NCBI GenBank assembly: GCA_036939975.1
Contig: JALLPB010000075.1
Location: forward strand, 1 to 25,662
Origin: Cyclostephanos tholiformis
Lineage: Eukaryota; Bacillariophyta; Thalassiosirophyceae; Thalassiosirales; Thalassiosiraceae
Length of the DNA stretch: 25,662 nt
Direction of reading: 5' to 3'
Shown: piece after piece, positions 1 through 11,212 of the stretch
Position numbering within the stretch: position 1 is the first letter of the stretch
How the letters are laid out: every line of letters starts with the position of its first letter
Made by a program: the position numbers and the translations under genes
Notes under the pieces: generated by a model
Told to the model about the DNA's origin: nothing
Database searches by the model: none
Seen by the model: the letters and a program-made list of their open reading frames with translations, nothing else

Positions 1-16
1 CATACCCTTCCGCCAG

Positions 17-994
17 ATGATTGTCGATGCGTATCGGGCCGGGAACCCTGCCCCCGAGGGAATGAGGTCTAGCGTCTGGAGGTGGACGACAAATGGAGTA
101 GTTCCCTTTCGGATGACAGGTAACAAGCCGGTGTCGGCCTTGTCAGGGCAATACCTCCTGTTGCTTGTTCTAATTAAATTGATTTGGCCACAGGCAACTT
201 TATGTGAATGCATTGCTTTCATTGCCAATCAATCAGATGATGCCAAGATATTTTCGGAGGAAGACATTAGTTTAGCCCTTCGTAAATTGGGCTATACAAT
301 GAAGGTAACGTCGACCGTGGCGTATCAGGCTTTCACTGAGCGCAATTTACTTCGCCGACAGCTATTTTGGACGATGCCTTGGCCGGTTGGCATCCACGGG
401 ATTCCGCGTCATCAATTGATTGATGCGGACGAGTTTGGCCTACACCTCAATGCTGCCAATCGTAAATATGGCTCCTCTCCCCGTGGATTAAAGATTCGGA
501 AGCCGGGGAACTATGATCGGGGTACATTTAAATTGACAATCATCTTGGCTGTTGAATCCGGAGATCCGGGGATCCCCGCGGGAGTTATTGGCTCGGTAAC
601 TAACCCTCGCGTTTGGGCTCGTGTAACAACCGAGCCAGGCACGTCCGCAATGGCTTATCGCCTGTTTGTTGAGCACGTGCTCGACACATACGATGTATTG
701 GAAAATCCAGCTCTTCGTCGGACCTTGATACACGACAATCTCTCCTCGCACAAAGCTCCTGAGGTGTACGAAGCTGTGCGGGAGCGTGGTCATCGTGTCG
801 TATGTCGACCTCCGTATCGGCCTCAGGACGGACCTGTGGAGTACGCAATCAACCAGGTGTGTGGGCGATTGGAGAAGCGTTGGTCCGAGGTACATGATTT
901 GGAATCAATGCAGACTGTTGTCGAGGATATTATCGATAACGACATAAGTAACATGGACGAGACCTTTATTCACTGCGGTTATCTATGGAATTAG
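17..994 (+). CDS. Tc1/mariner-type (DD34E) transposase, probably 5'-truncated by the window edge
   Basis: A DDE-superfamily transposase that would cut and paste its own DNA element. Seen: an N-terminal helix-turn-helix-like region (about residues 1-40), a second one (about 78-115), then the catalytic core. The acidic triad reads D138 (in DADEFG), D240 (in LIHDNLSSHK) and E275 (in DGPVEYAINQ), with 34 residues between the last two, the DD34E spacing of Tc1 elements (DDE_3 / IS630-Tc1 family). The frame is open from base 2, upstream of the ATG at 17, and the codons there (IPFRQ) look like coding sequence, so the real start probably lies left of the window. No internal stop or frameshift is seen, so the element may be recent. 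Terminal inverted repeats cannot be judged because the left end is missing. Family call is firm; activity is unknown. Confidence 0.85.
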   Translation: MIVDAYRAGNPAPEGMRSSVWRWTTNGVVPFRMTGNKPVSALSGQYLLLLVLIKLIWPQATLCECIAFIANQSDDAKIFSEEDISLALRKLGYTMKVTSTVAYQAFTERNLLRRQLFWTMPWPVGIHGIPRHQLIDADEFGLHLNAANRKYGSSPRGLKIRKPGNYDRGTFKLTIILAVESGDPGIPAGVIGSVTNPRVWARVTTEPGTSAMAYRLFVEHVLDTYDVLENPALRRTLIHDNLSSHKAPEVYEAVRERGHRVVCRPPYRPQDGPVEYAINQVCGRLEKRWSEVHDLESMQTVVEDIIDNDISNMDETFIHCGYLWN

Positions 995-1099
995 ATAGTA
1001 ATAAAGTAATCCTAATTTTACTGAATGCTATAAGTAAATCAATTTGATAATACTAATTCAATAATGAGAGTGAATATGAATTCAAACATGGCGGGCGAT

Positions 1100-3182
1100 T
1101 TATTTACGAGCACGTTGAAGCTTCTCTGCCATTAGAAGTTTCAACGCGATCTCCTGCGACATCCCGATGGAGATGCTTCCCCGGTCGGACATGCTCTTGA
1201 CGATCGTCTTCGAAATGTTGTTTGAGCTACTGCTCAAATTTTCAAGAACGCCAATTGCTGCTTGCTGGGATGCCGGGGAACCGTCGACCATGAGCCCAGT
1301 CACTTGATGCACAGTGCGTGCAGTGAAGTCTTGGCCTGGAGAATAGGGTGGTGCCAACGCATTGTTGACATGATGCTTCCTCTTGGGGGAAGGCTCGGGG
1401 GGCAACTTGCGGTCATCTTCCTCAACGTCATCGTCCTCGTCCTCTCTGGACATGTCAATGATGCTTTAAACGCAACAAAAAATAAGTAAGATCCTGCTTG
1501 TTGAGATTCTAAAAAAAACTATACTCACCTTAGGCCATTCTGACTGTGCCTCCTCCCTTTCTTCCTTGGATTCGCATTGAGTACCTGCCTGACGTCACCT
1601 CCCGAAGCTTGTAGCTTTGTAGTGAGCGGAACAAACTGCTGGATGGAGTGCAGCTCCTCCTCGCTCGGCATCTGAAGCCGCGAGAGATGTCCCGCAGCAG
1701 CAGAGAGTACGTTTGTCTCATCGACAATTGAATCTGTGCGACGGAGGTTGTCGATCCCATTCTTGACAGAGTTTGACAGTAGAGCCCCAAAGTTGATGAG
1801 GGCGCGTCTCTCCGTATCGGGAGCTAGCTGGCGAGCCTTGATCTCGTCCTTCTGGGCCTTTGCGATGGCCATAGACTGGATGTCCTTCTCAGTGAAAATG
1901 CCAGTCTGGCAATTACACTTGCAGGTCCGGCAGTCCGGAATTGCCGCGCCATTGGCAATGCAATCCTTGCAGGTCGAGGAGATGATGTCCCCTCGATAGG
2001 TGCGCATTGTTGGGCACGAGCAGGCATATTGCTGCTGAGGGAACTTGGTGCGCCGTGGCTTCGTGCCAACCCCACCCTCGAAGACGGCCATCCTCCTTTC
2101 GAAGTCGGAGCTGTAGGAGTCCTTCTGGCGCCTCAACTCATCTACGTCAATGAGGAACATGACGGTCCCCCTGCAATCACATGATGGGCAATCAAAGCCA
2201 GCAACCTACCGATGAGAACAACGAGAAGGATGATCGTGAGATAATATATAGTCTGAAAAAAATAATGATAAAACATACCTTGTTTGTGTCGTAGCGAAAG
2301 TTAAGCGGGAGAGGCCTCGATGGGGGCCTCGATCTCCCCCTCTGCTGCTGAGTCGATAAATTCAGGGCTGTCGCCCTATTCTGTGATTGGCGAACAGCTT
2401 CTGCAAGATCGATCTCGTTGATGAAGAAGCGGTACATCAAAACGAGAGCGATGAGCTTGGAGTCGTCCGACTCAGTCCCCCCATCCTTCACAATCCTTGC
2501 TTGATGATCATTCGCGTGCTTGGAGATGAGGAATACAGACTCCGCGATCCCATCAAGCGACCACTTGGCACGCTGCCTCACAGATTGGGACCAGAGCTTG
2601 AACTTGTCAGATACAACTTTGGGTGGGGAGTCGCCAAGAATCACCCTCCTCTCGACGGTGAGGGCCTCGTAGAAAATCTTGATCTTCCTCTCCTTCGAGT
2701 ACTCCCTCTGGCACTTCCTTGAAAGGACGAAGAGAGAAATAAACTCGGCGCTGATGTCTCATGGTGAGTTATCCTCGGGGTCGAAAGTCTCCGAAGTAGT
2801 CATACTCCTTGGCGTCATCGTCATCATCGCCGCCGGATCTGGTGAGGGCATCGGCATCGATGGATGCACGGATGGCGACGCAGTTTCTGTTGGGGATTGG
2901 TTTGGGTGCGGGTTTTTGTCTAGGAGCGGTGATGGGGGTGACCTTGGTGGTGGGAGGAGCGTGGTCGGTGGCAAGGGCGGACGATCGTCGAGCCCGAGCT
3001 GTGGCGGATGGGGGCAGGCTTACGGTCTTCCCCCCCGTGGTGCGACGGGCACCAGCAGCAGCTCCGGCGGCACAGGACGTTAGGTTATATGTGGAATTTT
3101 GAGGGGGGAATGGGGGGGGAGGCTGCCGCCCATGGCGAGAGCCAGAACGACGAGCGGAAGATGGAGGACCAGATTCGTCCAT
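1100..3182 (-). CDS. Cysteine-rich, probably nuclear protein of unknown function, four exons
   Basis: Not recognised. Exons deduced by hand: 3182-2806, 2750-2279, 2205-1529, 1463-1100; introns of 55, 73 and 65 bp, all GT-AG, total 1890 nt = 629 aa. The start ATG sits in ACCATGG. Residues 1-125 are low-complexity, rich in Pro, Arg and Ala, ending in an Asp run. Residues 126-280 look helical. Residues 289-294 (CPSCDC) and 345-382 (C-x-C, C-x2-C, C-x2-C-x-C-x-C) form a cysteine cluster that could bind zinc. Basic stretches (RKKGRRHS, PSPKRKHH) resemble nuclear localisation signals, next to an acidic block; the C-terminus looks helical (LLMAEKLQRARK). It converges on the transposase with 105 bp between stop codons, so it may be cargo or a second gene of the same element (inference). 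Structure is well supported by frame; function is not. Confidence 0.72.
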
Positions 3183-3531
3183 GGTTTTTGTGATTTATGG
3201 CTGGCTTCTGCTCCCTCTCTCTCCTCTCTTCTCCTCCTCCTCCGCCAAAAAATGGAACTGGTACATGTCTACGAGGCTTTCTACACTAGAGAGTTCCTAA
3301 CCCTTATCTAACCCTTATCTAACCTTATCTAGCCTTATCTAACCTTATCTAACCCTTAGCTAACCGCTAAGTAGCTAGTGTTTCAATTGTTATAAGAGGG
3401 GTAGTAGCTAAACCTTAGATTACAGCTAAATAAGGCGACAATTGTTAAATCAGCGGTAGTAAGGTAGTTCGTAAAGGTTCGTAATACATCCCCATTTTTT
3501 GCGTCGGGTTTATCGATCGAGGGAGGCTCGA
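3183..3531. other. Divergent intergenic spacer (likely bidirectional promoter)
   Basis: Spacer between two divergently transcribed genes. It holds a pyrimidine-rich stretch just upstream of the minus-strand gene, the short tandem repeat listed separately, and AT-rich sequence containing several CTAA/TTAG words up to the plus-strand start. No open reading frame of note and no clear TATA box. Confidence 0.5.
3299..3361 (+). repeat. Short tandem repeat, six units of AAC(C)CTTATCT
   Basis: Six head-to-tail units of 10-11 bp: AACCCTTATCT twice, AACCTTATCT, AGCCTTATCT, AACCTTATCT and AACCCTTAGCT, followed by a more decayed copy. It resembles the CCCTAA telomere motif only loosely, because of the TATCT insertion. 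It lies in a divergent promoter, 3' of the transposase/cysteine-rich gene pair, so it could be protein-binding sites or a subterminal repeat of an element (inference). Confidence 0.8.
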
Positions 3532-5583
3532 ATGTCGTCGTCGGATCAGCAGCGGGGAGTGCGACACGACCGGTCTACGGGTCGCGTGATGTACGACGAA
3601 CCAACATCCGACCCAGTCGAATCGATCCATAGACGACGACTACTAGAAACGCACGACGATCACCGCGACAAGGACGACGATGACGATGTCATTATTTGTC
3701 ACGAGGACCTACTTCGCGCCTTCGCGGACGACGTCACCTCCCTCGACCTCGATGACGACGACGAAAATGACGCGACGGGACATAGGACGAATGGGGAGAA
3801 ATATCGCACATTGGCCGAATGGAGCTGCATCATCGGATATTGCGAATCGGTATGCACCCACGCTGATGCCACGCGTCGGTATTCGATTTTCCCCCTGCCC
3901 CTACTTTCGTTGCGTCGGTTGGTCGAGGAGGAGTTCCTACCGTTGCTCGATGGCATACCCCGGGCGTCGGACGATGCCACGTCGAAGGATGAGAAGGCGG
4001 TAATTGAAGAAGGGGGGGGGGAGAGCGTACACAGGCGCACGGTTCGGGCCGTGTCGAATGTCATCTGGGGAAGGTAAAAGATGTCGCTTTTCCACTTCTT
4101 CGTGTCGTTCCTCGTCAGGCTGAGGTTCTTGCCCAACACAACTGAATGTCTGTCCCCAATATACAATGACATCACTTATCTCTCTGAAAATGATAATTAA
4201 AGGGCACAGAATAGGAATTCTTCGATTCGGGACGAATTGCATGCCAATGGCCTATACGCATGCGTGCGCGGCGACATCGACAATAAGAGCCTCGATTGTT
4301 TCGGCGCAGCATTGCTCGTCGTGATCGGGATGAACATTTTAGGCCATCACGCCAGCACGTTGACGTTGAGCGAGGATCACGCGTACGAGAGCCACATCGA
4401 TCGCCACGGAGTACGACGCACATGCGAGGTGGCAGTATCTGGTAATACGAACGCCGCTAAGGCCAAGCGGGGGAGGGAGATTTCGTCCACGTTCGATGAT
4501 GGATCGTCGCGCGCGATCGTCGACGCGGAAAATTCGTGGTTGTACATGGCGAAGAATCCAGTGCTTTGCGATACGCCCACCATGGTGTTAGCTGCCATGA
4601 TATCCAACCTGAATTGCGATATCGGCAAGCAAAGATCACCCTGGACCGAAAATGGTGGCAAAAAACCGCCGCTGGTCAGCCTGCCGCTATATCTGATGAA
4701 ACGCGACATGTTGTGGATATTGCATGAGCGGGGAGTGATGATGAAGTTTCCATTCGCGTTGATGGAATTGGGAGAATGCGAAGAGCACCTTAGCTCATCA
4801 AGAGGGTTGGAATGGGTGGACGCATCGGAGTTGTTACAATGTGATAGTGGGGGGACAACGCTAGTTCTTATGAACGAAAAACTGTTCTTGGATGCCATAC
4901 TCGTTTCGAGGACGGTATATAACGATGCTCAGGTTTACCCCTACTTATATTGCGGTCATTATCACCGTGACGCCGGACGGGATGGCGAGGAATATCGTCT
5001 GGTTGAATCGTTGCGACTATACGCCGAGGCAACTCGTGTCGCGAGTTCTTACCGGTATGACACTAGGGATTGCTTGCAGTTGATGAAGCACTTCACGACG
5101 GTGACGTCTTTGATTTCGCACGATATTCTGCTTTCTTCTACGTGGGATTGTCGTGAAGGGATCACGAACGATGTTAGACGGTGGCAAAGGCGGGATAATG
5201 CCATCGCCGCCTCGACGTGGCTGATCGGATTTTTCGATTCCCTCCTGTTATGGGAAGAGCGCGAGCAGAATGCGTTCGTTGAGGTCATTGACCTCCGGCA
5301 CAAGCACTCCATGGCCAGGTTATTTCAGAATTTTTCCGTCGATATTCGACTGGCGGCTATTGAAAAGATTCAGTCTCAAGACGAGCCTGGCGATAATTCG
5401 CTAGCTGTTACGGAAGATCGGTTGATATACTTTAGAAATCCGCGCTCGAAGCGGCTTGCCATAAACAGTCTCCTTGTCGCGGCTTTATCGAAAGAAAAGG
5501 TTATCATTCGTGAATCAGAGATGGCATTGCCATCTACCGGCGAAGTGAGACGCTGCAGGCAAAGGAAAAAAGCGCGCTCGTGA
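3532..5583 (+). CDS. Hypothetical protein, two exons, Asp-rich N-terminal part
   Basis: Not recognised. Exon 1 is 3532-4073 (first ATG in frame, MSSSDQQRG), donor AAG|GTAAAAG; exon 2 most simply begins at 4203 (acceptor AAAG) or 4215 (acceptor AATAG), both in frame, and runs to TGA at 5583. With the first choice the protein is 640 aa. Residues 50-90 are rich in Asp (a GAC/GAT microsatellite, DKDDDDD and DLDDDDEND). The second exon is a long open frame of over 440 codons with mixed, globular composition, including WSCIIGYCES-type and WLYMAKNPVLCDTP stretches, and a basic C-terminus (RRCRQRKKARS). Exon 1 holds a run of ten G (4012-4021) encoding EEGGGES, a likely slippage and sequencing-error site. 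No catalytic motif or membrane segment is convincing. Coding strand is clear from length; function is unknown. Confidence 0.68.
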
Positions 5584-5687
5584 TGGAGCCAATGGACCTT
5601 TGCTATAATGATGATAAGAAAAAAATGTTATATTCATTTGATAACTTTGTTTGTAATCCATCTGCTTTCTCGAAAATGACGTCACAA
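5584..5687. other. Short convergent spacer
   Basis: AT-rich 3' flank shared by two convergent genes; presumably carries both polyadenylation regions. Nothing else visible. Confidence 0.4.
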
Positions 5688-8600
5688 TCACAGAGCTTCG
5701 TCAATCTCAACACATAGGTCGCCACCGTCAAGCGTGTCACCTGCTGTCACCACCACTTGCTTCACAACACCATCACATGGGCTTGTGATCAAGGTCTCCA
5801 TTTTCATTGCTGATAAAAGAATAAGTGGATCTCCCATTTTGACTGTATCTCCTTTCTTAACTTTAGTCTCCAAAACCACCCCTGGCATTGCAGCACCGAT
5901 AGACCCCGTCACTCCTTCCAATGCCTTCAGCCTTTGGGTGTCCTTCACTCCTGCTCTTTTGTCCTTGACATGCACTGAGCGAGGTTGGCCATTCACCTCG
6001 AATTGTATATTCGCGATGCCATCTTTCGATGTTTCCCCTACAGATATCAATTTGAGAATCAAATGCTTACCCTTCTCAAGCGATACATTAAGTTCTTCGC
6101 CAACTTTCATTCCTGTCAGGAATGTGCGCGTGTCGAGGTAGCTCAGCTTGCCATATTCATTTTGGCGCTCCATGAACTCGTCAAAAACAGTGGGGTACAT
6201 TGCGTCTGGGTAGGAAAATGATTCGTTGCGGACCATGCTGAGTGTGATGCGAATAAATACCTTCAAGTAAAGCGTAAAACTCAAAAACTCACAGCTCATT
6301 ACATCGTATTTGCTAATCTTCTCTGTCCCCCACTTGTCTTCCAAATTAGCTCGAGTGCCTTCAAAGTCAAACGATGGAAGTTGCGCTCCAGGGCGCCCAG
6401 AAAAACAAGATAATCCATCTGTCCCTTTGATTGTCCTTCCTTTCAGAACTCTGCTTCTCAAAGGCTCAGGGAAGCCGAATGGTGGGATACCGAGGTAGCC
6501 CTGGAAATATTCAATGACGCTGGAAGGAAAACTTAATTGCTCGGCCTTTGACATGGAGGATGACGAGAACGAGAGGGATCGGTTCAAAAGGATATTTGAT
6601 GTCCATGGATACAGCGGAGTGCCAACAAAATCGCATTTGCCAGCGAATTAATACCGACTTACCTTTTCGATTACATCATTTTCTGTTAGCTTATTTGATA
6701 CGATGAACTGAGCCAAATCACCAGTCACTTTCGAAGAAGGGGTAACTTTAATAATATCCCCAAGTAAACGGTTGGCCGAGGAATAGGCCTGCTTTACTTG
6801 CGACCACTGACCTGTCAGACCCAATTGACTGGATTGATAAAGAAGGTTAGTATACTGGCCTCCTGGCATTTCGTGGAGGTATACATCAGCGGACCTGACG
6901 GATGTGCGACGAAACAAATGTCTGATTAATAGCAACTTGTTATTCAGAATTAAAAAAATTCACGAAATTCAATTACCCCGTTTTCTGCCCAGACTCGAAT
7001 GGTGCGTACAGACCACGACATTCTTCCCAATATTCGTTGAGCTTTAACACGTCATGAAGGTCTAGGAATAAAAAGAAGGAACAATTTTAATGATGGAAGA
7101 TAATTGGACAGTTTGACATGTCATTTGGGAGCACAACCGCAGACTCAAAGGACTAGGAAACGCATACGTAGTTGTTCAAAAAAACTTGCCTAGACCGGTG
7201 TCTAAATCCGTGTTTTGGGTACTGGCAACGAGGGCACCAAGACTTGGCTGTGATGTGGTCTGTGTATGAGATGTGGGAATAAACTAGTTAGTGACGGTGG
7301 GGACAGAATTTCATAAAAAAAAAGACGGTGGTTAGTCTTACCCCACTCATTGCATCTAATGCTGCGTCTACTACATCAGCTCCGGCAGCAGCAGCAGCTA
7401 GCATGCTGGAGACTGCGAGCCCGGCGGTATCATGAGTATGGACATGCACTGGTAGATTAGGGAATTCCTCCCGAATGGCACCAATAAGCAAAGTTGCTGC
7501 TTTTGGCTTCAGGAGTCCGGCCATATCTATTTGAAAAAAGCACATGAGAATGAAAGAATAAATTATACTAGCTCGATTGCAGTGGAAAGGTGTCCAGTAC
7601 CTACGCAGCGTGTTTCTCACCTTTGATAGCTAGAACGTGTATGCCTTGCTTTTCAAGTTCACGCACAAATTGAAGGTAGTACTCTAGATCATAGCATCCC
7701 CTTTTGGGATTTGAGACATCTCCAGTGTAACACACAGCAGCTTCCACGATGCCTCCAGCCTGGCCGACTGCATCAATACCAAGTTTCATGTTTTCGATGT
7801 AGTTCAACGAATCGAAGACGCGAAAGACGTCCATCCCTGATTCTTTCGCTAACTTACAGAATTGATACACAACATTATCAGCATAAGAAGTATACCCGAC
7901 AGCATTGGCACCGCGGAGCAACATTTGAAAAGGAACATCCGGCACGGCCTCACGGAGGTCGTTGAGGCGATCCCAAGGACATTCATGCAAGAATCGCATG
8001 CTCACATCGAACGTAGCTCCACCCCAGCACTCTAGTGAGTAAGCATTCCTCAATGCAACGCGTGTTGGTTCGGCAATTTTCAGCATGTCGATTGTTCGTA
8101 ATCGGGTAGCGAGCAAGCTCTGATGTGCGTCTCGCCAGGTCGTATCGGTAATTAGCAATCCCTCGTTTGCTCGAACCGCCTTCGCGAATGCTTCGGCGCC
8201 ATGCATATCGAAAATTTGTTTGAGCGATTGTTTTTTCTCCTTATGCTCTTGAACAATTTTGGGTATCATCGGGTCTACCGTCGATGGAGCCTCACCAGTC
8301 GCTCCAAGAGATTTCGGAGTACCGTTCAAAACCACCTCCCCGATGTAGTGCAACAACTTCTGGGCGCGGTCCTTCTCTTTCAATGGCGATAAAAGCGTCG
8401 GATTGGCGGCAATGAATCCTGTGTCGACCTCGCCATCAAGAAAGTCACTATTGGACAAAACATTTAAGAGGAAGGACTTATTCGTTTGTACACCGCGAAC
8501 ACGGAACTCCCGCAAAGCCCGAGTTAACTTTGCCGCCGCGTCCTTGCGATTGCGTGCTTTGGCTGTAATCTTCACAAGAAGCGAATCTGATGATAGAACC

Positions 8601-10665
8601 GAAAACATCGTTGTTGGCAACAGCTTTGACAAAAATAGCTCGTACTGAAACGAAAACTCTGGAGTTATAAAGATAACCATCATGACATACCGTAGTGTGG
8701 TGTAATCTTGGCACCAGGGAAGCCAGGTCCGTCATCTAGGCGAATGCCGAATCCGGCGGGCATCCTAAAGACGTCAATCGTACCGGTATCGGGCCTGAAA
8801 TCGTGAGCTGGGTTCTCGGTCGTGACACGGCACTGCATTGCATACGAATTAGGCTCGAGAATCAATTCCTGTGTCAGGCCTATCTCGGCCAGGGTCTTGC
8901 CGGACGCAATCAAGATCTGGCTTTGAACAATATCGATCCCCGTTATCTCCTCGGTAACAGTCTGTTCGTGAACGATGATTATGATGTTAGTGAACGAAAA
9001 TCCATAACTTAGGAGGCGTATCCTTTTTACTTACATGCTCAACCTGCACTCTCGGGTTCACTTCCATGAAGTAGTGTTGACCGTTCTTATCGACAAGGAA
9101 CTCCACCGTTCCCGCGTTCCTGTATTTGTTTAACGCGAGCAAATGGCAGGCATCGCGAAATATGTTCTCCCTCGTCTCGCGCGACAGTCCCGTGGCGGGC
9201 GCGGTCTCGATAACCTTCTGATGCCGACGCTGGACGGAGCAATCTCTATCGTACAAGTGCACGACGTTGCCGTTACCATCCCCCAGGCACTGGACCTCGA
9301 TGTGTCGAGGCCGATCGACGTACTTCTCCACGAAGCACCTGCCATCGCCGAACGCGTTCAGCGCCTCGTTGCTCGCGAGGCGGAACATGCCGTTCAAATC
9401 CGCCGCCGTGGGCACGATGCGTATGCCACGTCCACCACCGCCCATGGCGGCCTTGACAATTACAGGATAAGTAATCGGATTGCTCGGGCCGTTTATCCAC
9501 GCCTCGGCCTCGCCGGGTGTGGCGAACGCGCAATCGGATCCCGTGATGATGGGCACATTTGCTGGGTGATGATGGGAGACGGAGATGATTTTTGCGGAGG
9601 GCGGATTCAAGAAATTAGCTCGATGAAGAAAAAAATGTCGATATAACGTCAACATGACGCACCTTTGATTGCAAGCTCCTTCGCGGACGTTTTATCTCCA
9701 AATGTATTACTTTATAGTTTGAGTTACAAACGGCAGAGCGTATCGTTAGTAGAGAGGACGAGAGGAGAGATGATCGAACAAATCCAACACCATCCAATAA
9801 GAGACAAGGACATAAAGGTGATGGACGACACATCGTCCAACAATCCAACTCACAGATTTTCGACGGTGGGACCTATGAACTTCACCCCGGCCTCCTCCAA
9901 CTTTCTCGCAAAATTCGCATTCTCGCTCAAGAAGCCATAGCCCGGATGTACGGCCTGAACGCCATGTTGCAAGCAAAGTTTCACGATGGTATCGACGTCC
10001 AAATACGCGGCAACGGGCGATTTTTCGGTGTTGAGCTCGAACGCCTGATCGGCCTTGTATCGATGTTGGGTGAAGCGATCTTTTTTTTTGTCCATACATT
10101 ATGTTTTCGGTCGCATTCCATTGTCATGATATGAGAAACGTATCTACGAGAGACAAAAATCATATACAGGTATATACGTATACAACAACAATCACGTGAC
10201 AGGGAAGTGCGCAGTCGTCCGCCGCGAATGGACCGCAATCGTCATTCTCGTGTTCTTTCGCCACGTACCTTCTCGTGAATATATACCAACTGTACCGCAG
10301 CCCAATTCGCTCGCAGCCCTCATGATGCGTGTGGCGATTTCGCCGCGATTCGCGGCCATGACCTTGTCAAAGGGACGACCTCCGGTCGGCGGCACCTGCT
10401 GCTGCTGGGATGTGTCCGATGACGACGATAGGCCACGAATGATCGTCGTCGCGAGTTGTTGGGCCGCGGCGGCATAACGACGCCGACGTCGCGCGACGAC
10501 GATGGATCGCGAAAACGCGGGCGGGACGGCGCCCGATGATCGACGACCCTCTCCTCCGTGCCCGCCGATGCCTCGTGGACGATGCTGCCGCTGCTGCTGC
10601 AGTCTTCGAGCGACGTCGGTCGACGTCGTCGACGAAAACGATTGACGATGCAAATGACGAAGCAT
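5688..10665 (-). CDS. PYC: Pyruvate carboxylase, mitochondrial type, twelve exons
   Basis: Biotin enzyme: bicarbonate + ATP + pyruvate give oxaloacetate, refilling the TCA cycle. Exons: 10665-10269, 10079-9854, 9709-9663, 9561-9035, 8961-8691, 8586-7621, 7526-7342, 7259-7190, 7061-6977, 6894-6663, 6545-6293, 6205-5688; 3777 nt = 1258 aa. Residues 1 to about 97 are Arg/Ser/Gln-rich with almost no acidic residues, a mitochondrial presequence. Biotin carboxylase follows ([23 protein letters not shown]-grasp glycine loop [19 protein letters not shown]). Carboxyltransferase runs from about 632 (TTWRDAHQS 638-646, [11 protein letters not shown], metal ligands in [10 protein letters not shown]841 and H843). 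The C-terminal biotin carrier domain has AMKM with biotinyl-lysine K1221, 37 residues from the end. All introns are GT-AG except 7062-7189, which starts GC. Every splice junction rebuilds conserved family sequence. No plastid-type signal peptide is seen. Confidence 0.97.
7062..7189 (-). other. GC-AG intron in the pyruvate carboxylase gene
   Basis: The eighth intron begins GCAAGT and ends CTAG. Joining CTA G with AC CTT restores the conserved run [16 protein letters not shown], so the unusual donor is real unless the base is a sequencing error. GC donors are a known minor class of U2 introns and here the rest of the donor (G|GCAAGT) is an excellent match. Confidence 0.85.
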
Positions 10666-11212
10666 CCTCCTCCTCGTTCCTCCTCTCTTCTACTGCAACT
10701 TTTACTTTCGTCGGGCGATGGGGGTTTAGATCTCAGATACATGTAAAAGCAGATGTCGCGTTGTGGTGTGTCCCATCTGCGGGCCATCACTGGGCGAATA
10801 GATCGAGATATGAACATTCTAGTTTTGGCGGGAAGGTGTTGCCGGACCAAAAATCAAAAATCGTAATAACATTTTGCTGAGTTGCCAACTCTATTTTTTT
10901 TTACATTATTAAGACCTAAAATACCGTAATTCCTCTTTATTTTTTTATGAATTTAGGTAGTTGCGAACTCTATGACCCCAAGCTGTGAACTCTATTTTTT
11001 TTCATATCATGTGTGGGATGTAGAGACTGTGTGACAATATCAGAAGTGTACTAGTATGCTCGCTGACTTTATGTTGGTCGGGCTTCGGGGACTTCAAAAT
11101 CAGGCTTCGGGTTTTTCCTTCATTTGCCCCCAAGATACAGGCAGCTTAACTTGCCAGATCATAAAATGAAAGTTTGCACAAACCCCACACTTCTAAAATA
11201 CACCTTTTTGTT
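10666..11212. other. Divergent spacer between pyruvate carboxylase and silaffin-like genes
   Basis: About 550 bp between two divergent starts. The part nearest the carboxylase is CpG-rich; from about 10850 it becomes AT-rich with T runs. It holds three imperfect direct copies of GTTGCGAACTCTAT, two of them followed by a T run (10881-10902, 10960-10974, 10982-11002), and a pair of GGCTTCGGG words (11079-11120). No coding sequence is convincing. Confidence 0.5.

Noticed and set aside
3299..3361. Reading the TTATCTAACC repeat as a telomere or a CRISPR array
   Set aside because: Units are 10-11 bp without spacers and differ from CCCTAA; the locus is plainly inside a eukaryotic gene region.
3699..4175. 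158-codon minus-strand open frame
   Set aside because: Antisense of the Asp-rich exon; Ser-rich composition is what reverse-reading GAC/GAT codons gives, and the plus strand has the much longer second exon.
9143..9646. 167-codon plus-strand open frame
   Set aside because: Antisense of the biotin carboxylase exon of pyruvate carboxylase, whose protein is unmistakable.
9987..10098. Start codon at 10095 as an independent carboxylase start
   Set aside because: The ATG lies in the first intron; the acceptor at 10080-10081 joins exon 1 to give the conserved [15 protein letters not shown].
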